From a virus, in the IMG/VR virus record IMGVR_UViG_3300035670_001217, positions 1-24,148 of that record: a stretch of DNA of 24,148 bases. One strand, written 5' to 3'. Positions within the stretch are counted from its first letter, which is position 1. Each line of letters begins with the position of its first letter. The notes under the pieces are model-generated. The model was not told the origin of the DNA. It ran no database searches and saw nothing but the letters and a program-made list of their open reading frames with translations. Both the position numbers and the translations under genes were made by a program. Below are positions 14,106 to 21,291 of this stretch, piece by piece.

Positions 14106-15779
14106 TCAGCAGTTCCAAGCTCTGAGTGATTTATTGATTCTGCTATTTGGATCGTTAGCAGTTTTGGCAGAAGTTAGTTTCTTTTTCATCCCACTCATTC
14201 TGGCACAGAATGAAGCACGACGCTTATTACCAACTTTCTTTGAAGGTGCTTTAAGATCACTTCCCGGATTTTCTCTTTCGTAGGACTTACGACCTTTTTC
14301 ATTCAAACCACCTTCTTTATTTTTCCCTTCCTCACGAGTCCACGCAGCACTTTCAGTTTGCAAAAACTGTTCACCTGGTTTGATGTCGGAAATATGGTAT
14401 GATTGAACTTTTGAACCTGGATAAACTTTAGAAATTTGATCTTGTACTTCTTGACGATTTGGTTTAGTGGTTTGAGGAAAAAACATTTTAATCATATAAT
14501 ATTTTCCTCTCCACATTAATGTAACGTGAATAATATTTCCGGTTTTAGATGGAATTCTGATTGCTTCTTGAAGTTCAGTTTCTTCACTTACAGATTTCCA
14601 CCCACCACCTGCTTTCTTATATTCTTTTGCTGCCCAACCGTTGGCATAAGCAGAGGGATAAACATCAAATTTTGCTTTTGCTCTTGCCTTCATTTTTGAC
14701 CAGAGTGAAGGATTTGTTGGAACATTCTTTTCTTCAAGTGTTTGAAGTTGCTCTTCCCCCTCAATCTGTTCAAGAATTTTTGCAACGAGTCCAGTATGTT
14801 CTGGAACACAATTAGGAACCATTTTTTTACCTTTCTTTTTCATTCCAACTTGCTTATAACCTGTCCAACAAGGACCTTTCTCTTCTTCAATATCGTGCTC
14901 ACCACTATCTAAATAATCTGCTACAGAATCAAGATAATCTGCTGCTTTAGTAATTTTTGATTGAACCCAAGCTTCAACATTCCCTTCACCTTTACCCATT
15001 TTTTTCTTCAATCTATTTGCTGCATTAATAATTGTGGAGATTTCAGAACGAGCCATTGAATGTTCGTGATCCTTCTCTTCATTTGCTGAATGAAGTTGTG
15101 AAATATTGTATTTGATTTGATTTGTTGTAAGAGATGGTGGCATAGAAAACATATCCCAATATTTTGTTCCATAACTACATTCTTCTCTTGTTTCATTTTT
15201 TCGACATTTGGGGCAATATCTAACTAATCCCATTTCTTCCTCAATTTTGTTAGATACCATTTTTGGTGCTCCTCCTTTTCCTGGACGATCTGCTACGGGA
15301 TCTGCTTTTCTTTTTCTTCTTACTGCGGAAGCAATTTCATTCTTAGACATTTTTGCTGCCTTTTCTTTAGACAAGCATTTTGGTTTTGGTTCACCAGGTT
15401 CACGAGCACATTTACCAATTCTTTCACCTTTCGTATTATATCTATCCCATCCACCACCACCAACTCCACCTTCTCCACCAGTTCCAAACCATTTGCGAAG
15501 GTCTTCATATGCCATACCTCTGCGTGTATGTTTAACTTCACCTTTCTGTTTCGCAATTAATTTTTTAGATACTGTTGCAAAGTTTGCAATAGGATTTTCA
15601 TCAGGAATTCCTTTCTTTGGATTATCATAAACGTCAACATCACCATCAGCATCACGATCAACATACTGAACTGTTGCGTGATGTACTAACTGCTTCAAAT
15701 CTAAATTTGGATCTAACTGATGTTGTTTTCCTTTTAAATGTGAAGTTTTATGAGTAAATTTGGTAAATTTGGATTTCAT
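14106..15779 (-). CDS. Mosaic multi-module protein, 557 aa, unknown function
   Basis: Not recognised as a T4 gene; it reads as a string of small modules. A basic N-terminus is followed by an EF-hand-like loop DRDADGDVDVYD (41-52). A Gly-rich WDRYNTKGERIGKC segment (111-124) and KPKCLSKEKAAKMSKNEI come next. A three-cysteine cluster (Cys189, Cys192, Cys201) follows, then a helical segment with WVQSKITKAADYLDSV (271-286). After this come PCWTGYKQVGMKKKGKKMVPNC (303-324), a KFDVYPSAYANGWAAKEYKK module (370-389), the YPGS domain shared with the next gene (417-468), and a C-terminal KGRKSYERENPGSDLKAP...SFCARMSGMKKKL domain (495-557). Several modules recur in marine phage proteins of unknown function; I believe the last corresponds to a Pfam DUF (possibly DUF6321). 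Cotranscribed with gp17. Confidence 0.8.
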   Translation of the reverse strand: MKSKFTKFTHKTSHLKGKQHQLDPNLDLKQLVHHATVQYVDRDADGDVDVYDNPKKGIPDENPIANFATVSKKLIAKQKGEVKHTRRGMAYEDLRKWFGTGGEGGVGGGGWDRYNTKGERIGKCAREPGEPKPKCLSKEKAAKMSKNEIASAVRRKRKADPVADRPGKGGAPKMVSNKIEEEMGLVRYCPKCRKNETREECSYGTKYWDMFSMPPSLTTNQIKYNISQLHSANEEKDHEHSMARSEISTIINAANRLKKKMGKGEGNVEAWVQSKITKAADYLDSVADYLDSGEHDIEEEKGPCWTGYKQVGMKKKGKKMVPNCVPEHTGLVAKILEQIEGEEQLQTLEEKNVPTNPSLWSKMKARAKAKFDVYPSAYANGWAAKEYKKAGGGWKSVSEETELQEAIRIPSKTGNIIHVTLMWRGKYYMIKMFFPQTTKPNRQEVQDQISKVYPGSKVQSYHISDIKPGEQFLQTESAAWTREEGKNKEGGLNEKGRKSYERENPGSDLKAPSKKVGNKRRASFCARMSGMKKKLTSAKTANDPNSRINKSLRAWNC

Positions 15780-15802
15780 CCAATTATTTCAGGAATCTTC
15801 TA

Positions 15803-15810
15803 TATTTATT
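15803..15810 (-). promoter_or_regulatory. Late promoter (AATAAATA) before the 557-aa gene
   Basis: Minus-strand AATAAATA in the 45-nt gap, 24 nt before the 557-aa gene. With no further promoter match at the tight junctions downstream, it probably drives the whole 557-107-434-gp17 unit. Confidence 0.68.
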
Positions 15811-15824
15811 ATACTTATTTCTTA

Positions 15825-17507
15825 TTAAATTTCTATTGCAGTAAAAACTGTTTTAAATGTTGTTGTATTTGTAGATGTTGGATAACCGATTAATCTTAAA
15901 GATCCACCACTAATATCTGTTGTAAAAGTTGCGATTCCTATTGGTTGATTAATTGATCCAAATTCTAATTGATAAGTTTGAGTTCCGTCGTGTAAAACAT
16001 TAATTTGAGTCATATTATAATTTGTCCCTTCCGTGGCTTGTATTAGATAATTGACAGACCTATAAATTGAGGCACTTATTGACATTATTACGGATGGTGA
16101 TGTCGAATTTGTAGTCACGACTCCAGATTGAATATCTCCGGCAGTAAGTTCTAAATTTGTTGCAGATACTGGAGAAAAAGTAAATTCTGATGAAGATGCA
16201 TCATATCTTAAAAATCTCCCATCTCCAAGATTTGACGTATTTACATCGTCCAACGTTACTAACGTTGTTCTTCCAGCTCCAACTCCAACTATCCATTTAC
16301 TGTTTGTATAATCATATTTCAGAATAGAATCTGTTGCAATACCGGTGATATCAACATCAGAAAGATCTTTGATAAATCCAGCACCTCCACCTCCCATCGT
16401 TGAAAGTTGAGTTTGAATTCTATTAATAAAAATTTTATAATGATTTGCAAGATCATCAAGAGTTGCAAATTTTTGATCTAAAGGAGTTAATGGATCAGGT
16501 GTTACACCTATTGATTCTTTTTCTTCCGGAGGTTCTCTTAATAAACTTTCCTGTAGTTCTTTTTGTTCGGACTTAATAGTTTTTACTAATTCAAAAAGAT
16601 CTTTGATGTCTTTTCTGACATATCTGATATCTTCATCATAATATTTAACTTGAGGGAGATTTGCAATCTCTTTTTTAAGACTTTCAAAATAATTTAAGAG
16701 AACTTTATCCGTTTTTATACTATTTTCATTAAATTCTTTTAATTTTTCTTCAATATTGGTTTTAAGAGAATTATATTCGTTTGCAATTTGTTTTTTTAAT
16801 TTTCTATCATCATCTTTAAATTCTTTATGGTATTCCCAAATTTTAAGAGATGATTCTCTAAGTTCTTTCCAAATTTTGCTATTTGCTTCTTGATATTTTT
16901 TGTCAATTTCTTCTACTTCATTTTTAAATTGAACTTTATTTTCAAAAAGTTTTGTTTCATTTTCCTCTATTATTTCCTCAATATTAATCCTTATCCTTTC
17001 ACGAAGAGTTTCAATAGTATCATTAACCTTACCAAAATCATCATCAATAACACTGAATGTCTTTCCAATCCAAGAAAAATCTGGAACTTCATTTACTTCA
17101 TTTACCCATCTGGGGAAAATTGGAATTTCAGATCTAACTTCTTCTATATTTTTCTGTAATCTTTCAATATCTGAATCGTAATATTTTACTTCTGGAATAG
17201 AAGATGTGAGTATTTGAATAGACTCACAAATATCTTCAAGTTCTTTATCGTAATATTTTATTTCTGGAATGTCAGGAATATTTTCCCTAAGATCATTAAT
17301 TAAACGAAGAACTTCATTAAGTTCTAAATTGTTTTTATCGGGTATAAATTCCTCAACTATTTCATTTATATCTTCTTCTTCCTTTTCAATAAAATCTTTA
17401 ACAGATGGTAATTTATCTTCTGTTTTTTCTGTTAAAAATTCTTTTATTGAGGGCAAATTGCCATCAAAAACAAATTGTTCAATTGAAGGTAGATCATCCT
17501 TTGACAT
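15825..17507 (-). CDS. Coiled-coil and fibre-like virion protein, 560 aa
   Basis: No T4 homologue recognised; similar proteins are known from marine T4-like phages. The N-terminus has three tandem LPSI/V-x-x-F units (LPSIEQF at 6, LPSIKEF at 18, LPSVKDF at 33). Next are IPEIKYYD (80-87) and IPEVKYYD (104-111), spaced exactly 24 residues, with a degenerate third at 128, and LPQVKYYD far downstream (284-291). Residues 160-325 are long charged heptad-like helices, a probable coiled coil. After a Gly hinge (371-377) come two fibre-type repeats (LSDVDITG...ILKYD at 382 and LDDVNTSN...FLRYD at 419) and a beta-rich C-terminal domain (450-560). A trimeric fibre or whisker-like virion component is likely. 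It is very AT-rich. The Shine-Dalgarno is weak and the start is chosen as the first ATG. Confidence 0.8.
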   Translation of the reverse strand: MSKDDLPSIEQFVFDGNLPSIKEFLTEKTEDKLPSVKDFIEKEEEDINEIVEEFIPDKNNLELNEVLRLINDLRENIPDIPEIKYYDKELEDICESIQILTSSIPEVKYYDSDIERLQKNIEEVRSEIPIFPRWVNEVNEVPDFSWIGKTFSVIDDDFGKVNDTIETLRERIRINIEEIIEENETKLFENKVQFKNEVEEIDKKYQEANSKIWKELRESSLKIWEYHKEFKDDDRKLKKQIANEYNSLKTNIEEKLKEFNENSIKTDKVLLNYFESLKKEIANLPQVKYYDEDIRYVRKDIKDLFELVKTIKSEQKELQESLLREPPEEKESIGVTPDPLTPLDQKFATLDDLANHYKIFINRIQTQLSTMGGGGAGFIKDLSDVDITGIATDSILKYDYTNSKWIVGVGAGRTTLVTLDDVNTSNLGDGRFLRYDASSSEFTFSPVSATNLELTAGDIQSGVVTTNSTSPSVIMSISASIYRSVNYLIQATEGTNYNMTQINVLHDGTQTYQLEFGSINQPIGIATFTTDISGGSLRLIGYPTSTNTTTFKTVFTAIEI

Positions 17508-17549
17508 TTTATTAGCAACAATAGTACTTTGGGATTTCTCTCCCTTTTA

Positions 17550-17987
17550 CTATTTATCGTTTTCGGTAAGTCCGTTCTTTAACAACTTTGATAATTCTGC
17601 AGTAGATCCCACAAAAAGAGCATTTGTAACATTTGTGGGACCTTTTATTTTTTGTTCATCCAGATCTTTAAGTTTTTTCTGTAAATCCATTAATTTTTCT
17701 GTTGCATCAGAAACACTTTTAATCAATTGCCCCGCAACTTCATATGCTCTTGGCATCTCACTTTCTTGTGCCAGCTCCAGAATTCCATTAATTGCTTCCT
17801 GCCCTTTTTCAATAATGGAATAAAGATTGCCACGAGTATATTCATAATCTTTTCGAATATCGTCAGAAATTAAAGATGATTTTTCGGTAGTATTGTCGAT
17901 TAAATTTGCAGACACTTCTTGTGATACTATTTCTCCCGCAACATTAAAAGCATCATTTAACTTGTCATATTTTTTTGTCATTTTCAT
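17550..17987 (-). CDS. gp16: Terminase small subunit gp16
   Basis: Recognises concatemeric DNA and stimulates the ATPase of gp17 during packaging. The 145-aa product is close to T4 gp16 (164 aa) and follows its helical plan: DIRKDYEYTRGNLYSIIEKGQEAINGILELA (43-73), AQESEMPRAYEVAGQLIKSVSDATEKLMDLQKKL (73-106), then a short C-terminal tail. The central antiparallel coiled coil is the oligomerisation core in T4-like gp16. The ATG overlaps the gp15 TGA as ATGA. A second ATG two codons later (17981) is an alternative start and would shorten the product by only two residues. Confidence 0.93.
   Translation of the reverse strand: MKMTKKYDKLNDAFNVAGEIVSQEVSANLIDNTTEKSSLISDDIRKDYEYTRGNLYSIIEKGQEAINGILELAQESEMPRAYEVAGQLIKSVSDATEKLMDLQKKLKDLDEQKIKGPTNVTNALFVGSTAELSKLLKNGLTENDK
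17551..17558 (-). promoter_or_regulatory. Late promoter (GATAAATA) before the 560-aa gene
   Basis: Minus-strand GATAAATA overlaps the last codons and TAG stop of gp16 (GAT AAA TAG), 44 nt before the 560-aa ATG. Confidence 0.62.
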
Positions 17988-18988
17988 AGTGTTCCGTTAA
18001 ATCCAAAATCATCTCCAAAATCAATCAATTGATTATCTGCACTCGTAATATTTTTAACACCTGCACCTGCAACGTGTTGAGTTATTGATGATCCATCGGC
18101 ACCTCTTGTAACTGTCAATTTATTGGAAGATTTCGATTTAACAAACATTTCTTCTTCATCAACATAAATGTAAGTGTTTTGTAAAATGTTAGTTGCATCA
18201 TTTACTGTAATTATAGTTGTTGATGTATCGACATCTTCAGAAAGATTTGTAATTACAGTACCTGTATAATTTTTAGTTGCTCTTGGATCTGCACTGTAGG
18301 TAACTTCTCTTGTTGGTGTTGAAGTTTCACCACCTGCAACAAATCCAATAGAAACTTTTTTGATGATGTCTTCCGATACTCCAGAAGAAGAAACTGGACC
18401 AAACAGATATGTTTTTGCAGTGAATCTTAATGTATATAAAAGAGCTCTTCTGGTTTTAAAGTCACCTTCATAATCATCACTCATCGAAATAGAATTTAAA
18501 ATCACAGGAATATCTCTTTTTTCCCCAATAGATGATACTAGATCAACAGTCAAAGAATATGCCGGTTGAAAATACGGTAATATTTGTTCGATAATTTGAA
18601 GCATATCATCATTCAATTTACAAAAAATACTAAGTTCAAAATCCAAATTATATGGAACGGGAAGATATGTTTTTCTAATTTGTGTACCATCACTTTTCAA
18701 TCCACTCAAAAAAGTTTGAGTAGTAGTTGATTTTCTACTGGAATCATAATTTATTCCAATCAATTCAAACGACATTCTTGGTAAAGATATTTGAATTGGT
18801 TTATTTAAATCGGGAACCTGCTCAAGTCTTGCTAAAAATTTCTGAGTTGGACCATAAGCTAAAGGAACTCTAACAGTACTTACAATTTGGTCAGAATCAT
18901 TTGTATGTTTAATTGAAATCTCATTAAATAATGAACCAAAAGCAATTACGGTTCTTCTTATAATTTCGTGGTAAAAGTATTCAAACAT
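17984..18988 (-). CDS. gp15: Tail sheath stabilizer gp15, with C-terminal extension
   Basis: Hexameric ring at the head-proximal end of the tail that holds the sheath and docks to the neck. The N-terminus MFEYFYHEIIRRTVIAFGSLF and the following VRVPLAYGPTQKFLARLEQVP and LPRMSFEL stretches correspond to T4 gp15 (272 aa), including the conserved position of the TTQTF segment. At 334 aa it is longer than T4 gp15. The extra C-terminal part (about 240-320) has IYVDEEEMFVK...KLTVTRGADGSSITQHVAG, a module that also occurs in the large structural protein at the window end. Two late-promoter matches precede it, and it is coupled to gp16 through ATGA. Confidence 0.94.
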   Translation of the reverse strand: MFEYFYHEIIRRTVIAFGSLFNEISIKHTNDSDQIVSTVRVPLAYGPTQKFLARLEQVPDLNKPIQISLPRMSFELIGINYDSSRKSTTTQTFLSGLKSDGTQIRKTYLPVPYNLDFELSIFCKLNDDMLQIIEQILPYFQPAYSLTVDLVSSIGEKRDIPVILNSISMSDDYEGDFKTRRALLYTLRFTAKTYLFGPVSSSGVSEDIIKKVSIGFVAGGETSTPTREVTYSADPRATKNYTGTVITNLSEDVDTSTTIITVNDATNILQNTYIYVDEEEMFVKSKSSNKLTVTRGADGSSITQHVAGAGVKNITSADNQLIDFGDDFGFNGTL

Positions 18989-19011
18989 ATGTTAGGAATT
19001 CCTTATATAAT

Positions 19012-19019
19012 TATTTATT
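19012..19019 (-). promoter_or_regulatory. Late promoter (AATAAATA) before gp15, proximal
   Basis: Minus-strand AATAAATA, 24 nt before the gp15 ATG, followed by an AAGGAA ribosome-site candidate. Confidence 0.65.
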
Positions 19020-19030
19020 ATCCAATAAAG

Positions 19031-19038
19031 TATTTATG
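19031..19038 (-). promoter_or_regulatory. Late promoter (CATAAATA) before gp15, distal
   Basis: Minus-strand CATAAATA contains the TAA stop codon of gp14 (CCA TAA ATA). It lies 12 nt upstream of the other match, giving gp15 tandem boxes. Confidence 0.55.
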
Positions 19039-20413
19039 GCATCCCAAATGGATTGCTATCTGTAAAGTCAATTATATCATCCGCTTCATTTTCTATTGTA
19101 GTATTTTGAGCATAACTATCATCCGCATTTGAAATTGAAATTTTTCTATATTGATAAACTGCTCCAGACTCAGACCCTGTAATAGTTTCTCCATTTACAA
19201 AAGATCCAGTTATATTTGAAATTTGCAATATGCTTGTAGAAGCATTCCAAGATTTTACTTTTGCTGTTGTTCCACTAGATGATCCTGTTATAGTTTCATT
19301 AAAAATATAATTTCCAATTCCCGAAATATATGGTGAAGATATAGTAACAGTTGGAGATATTGTATAACCAAGACCGGCATTTGTGATACCAATTTGAGTA
19401 ACAATTCCAACGGAGTTTAGATATGCAATAGCAGTTGCAGTTACACCAACTCCAGCTGGGGATGAAAATGTAATTGTCGGAACAGTTGAATACCCTGATC
19501 CTCCAGAAGTTAAAGTTATAATTCCAACAACTCCATCACCAATTGTTGCAGTTGCAGCAGCTCCTACTCCACCACCACCAAAAAATGCAACAGACGGTGG
19601 AGTAGTATATCCATATCCAGAATTAATAATATCGACCCTTTGAACTTTAGACGAAGTTGTTCCATTACAATCAACAAGACCAGATATCATCGATGCTACT
19701 CCAACAGCAGTTAAACCACCAGCAGGAGCAGATGAAATTGCCACTCTTGGTATAGATGTATACTTTTCTCCTCTATTGCTGATAGTTATAAATCTAACTC
19801 CACCGTTAACTATTCCAGCAATTGCAGTTGCAGTAGATCCAGATCCAATTAAACTTAAAGATTCGATATAACCGGATTTTTCAACATTATCATCTATTTG
19901 TTCGACACCGGTATCAATCTCCTCATCTTCATATCTGAACAGTTCACATCTCAATTCATATACATATGTTTTTTGAAGTTGATAAAAAGGTTTTTCGTGC
20001 TCTACAAATTTAATTTCAAATAATCTATCTCCAAGTGGAAAATAAATCAAATCTCCTTCTTTTGGTCTTGTTGCAAGTTCTATATCTGGAATATTTTTAA
20101 TTAGTGGTGTAATATACGTTTCAAATCTTTCTTTAGAAATAATTAAAGTTAAATCTGATAGTGGTTGAATCCCAAACTTAGATAATATCGTTCCTTGTCC
20201 TTCATACCCTTCGTATGTATCAACGTAAGCTTCTAATGGTAACGCATTATCAAATTTAGATTCAATTACTTCTTTAATAATCGTATTTGTTGTAATATAC
20301 CTTCTAGGAATATAATAAACTTCAACTCCATACATACGAAGTTGTTCATTTATTAAACTCTGAACAAGTGATTGTTCTCCTGCAGATCCTTGTAAGAAAA
20401 ATGGATTGAGCAT
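19034..20413 (-). CDS. gp14: Neck protein gp14 with a repeat-bearing C-terminal extension
   Basis: Head-completion/neck protein joining the filled head to the tail. Residues 1-175 match the gp14 core: MLNPFFLQGSAGEQSLVQSL, YGVEVYYIPRRY, FGIQPLSDLTLIISKERFE, RPKEGDLIYFPLGDRLFEIKF and YELRCELFRYEDEEIDTG. T4 gp14 is 256 aa; this product is 459. The extension (about 205-360) has four beta-type repeats of about 40 residues with the pattern ITxxGxGYTxxPxVxxSSP (near 208, 259, 297 and 340), then two TITGS(S/E)SG units (374 and 411). It starts 4 nt after the gp13 stop. Core function is confident; the role of the repeats (adhesion or collar decoration) is inferred. Confidence 0.94.
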   Translation of the reverse strand: MLNPFFLQGSAGEQSLVQSLINEQLRMYGVEVYYIPRRYITTNTIIKEVIESKFDNALPLEAYVDTYEGYEGQGTILSKFGIQPLSDLTLIISKERFETYITPLIKNIPDIELATRPKEGDLIYFPLGDRLFEIKFVEHEKPFYQLQKTYVYELRCELFRYEDEEIDTGVEQIDDNVEKSGYIESLSLIGSGSTATAIAGIVNGGVRFITISNRGEKYTSIPRVAISSAPAGGLTAVGVASMISGLVDCNGTTSSKVQRVDIINSGYGYTTPPSVAFFGGGGVGAAATATIGDGVVGIITLTSGGSGYSTVPTITFSSPAGVGVTATAIAYLNSVGIVTQIGITNAGLGYTISPTVTISSPYISGIGNYIFNETITGSSSGTTAKVKSWNASTSILQISNITGSFVNGETITGSESGAVYQYRKISISNADDSYAQNTTIENEADDIIDFTDSNPFGMP

Positions 20414-20417
20414 AAAT

Positions 20418-21263
20418 TCATCCTATCATATCTAAAGGAGGAAGTTCATAAGTATTTGACATCTTTTCCATTATAATATCAATTTCTCTCTGAGCATCAT
20501 CATATATTTGTCTACCATTTAATTCAACTCCACCAGGAAGTTTAACTCCTTGAAATTTAATTAAATTTTGTCCCCACTGTTTTTTAATTAATGCAGTAAC
20601 ATACATTTTTAAAAATGAATCATTCCAAACTCTAGTGTAATCACTAGGATCCATCGTTCTAAAACAGTCTATAATTAAATAAGTACCTACGGAAACACTT
20701 CCCCAATCAATATCTAAATATAACCTATCTTGCCTTTTATTGAATCTAATTTGTTTTTGCGTGGTTAGTAAAAAGTCAATATCTTCAAGATATGTTTTGA
20801 CCATTGCATAAGTTAAAAGTTCTGTAGAACCCCAATAGTAAATATCATTTAAAAACAGTTGATATTTGACACTAAACATATTGTTAGATATACTATTGCT
20901 TCCATCAAAGTGAAATATTTTATTTACCCCAATTACTGATGGTGGAACTGGTAAATAATTACTATTTTCTTCATATTTAAAAGAATTTGTAAGTCCGACA
21001 GTTTGATTTACTGTGGTAGTGACAATTCCAACTCCACCTGCATCCCCACCTCTTGCTCTTCCTCTATCAATATCATCTTGAGTAATTTGATATTTCATAT
21101 AGGTTTGATAGACACCATCAAAATGTCTTTCTTGAAAAAATTGAACGGCATCATCAACTAAATCTTCTATTTGTTCATCTGCCACGTTTATTTCTAAGAC
21201 AGGCGCGCCAAGTTTTCTTTTACAATAATCAATTAATTCTTGTCTGCTTGCAGGTTGCGCCAT
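20418..21263 (-). CDS. gp13: Neck protein gp13
   Basis: Head-completion protein that binds the portal and seals the packaged head together with gp14. The 281-aa product (T4: 309) shows gp13 features: MAQPASRQELIDYCKRKLGA, then APVLEINVADEQIEDLVDDAVQFFQERH (20-47), YMKYQITQDDIDRG, and TEQ-type C-terminal region with WNDSFLKMYVTALIKKQWGQNLIKF and GVKLPGGVELNGRQIYDDA. It begins 23 nt after the 128-aa gene, with a late promoter spanning that stop, and is followed closely by gp14, the natural partner. Confidence 0.95.
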   Translation of the reverse strand: MAQPASRQELIDYCKRKLGAPVLEINVADEQIEDLVDDAVQFFQERHFDGVYQTYMKYQITQDDIDRGRARGGDAGGVGIVTTTVNQTVGLTNSFKYEENSNYLPVPPSVIGVNKIFHFDGSNSISNNMFSVKYQLFLNDIYYWGSTELLTYAMVKTYLEDIDFLLTTQKQIRFNKRQDRLYLDIDWGSVSVGTYLIIDCFRTMDPSDYTRVWNDSFLKMYVTALIKKQWGQNLIKFQGVKLPGGVELNGRQIYDDAQREIDIIMEKMSNTYELPPLDMIG

Positions 21264-21283
21264 TTATTTGTTTGTTTTAAAAA

Positions 21284-21291
21284 TATTTATG
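21284..21291 (-). promoter_or_regulatory. Late promoter (CATAAATA) before gp13
   Basis: Minus-strand CATAAATA contains the TAA stop of the upstream 128-aa gene (CCA TAA ATA), 20 nt before the gp13 ATG. It is expected to drive gp13-gp14. Confidence 0.62.

Noticed and set aside
15208-15630. Plus-strand open frame of 140 codons
   Set aside because: Antisense to the 557-aa gene; the product is Pro/Phe/Leu-rich low-complexity from the complement of Gly/Lys codons.
17531-17544. Small inverted repeat GGGATTTCTCTCCC between gp16 and the 560-aa gene
   Set aside because: Only a 4-bp stem with a 6-nt loop and no T tract; too weak for a terminator.
17269-17823. Plus-strand open frame of 184 codons
   Set aside because: Lies antisense across gp16 and the 560-aa gene, has no promoter or ribosome site, and its Ser/Phe-rich composition is that of a reverse-strand shadow in AT-rich DNA.
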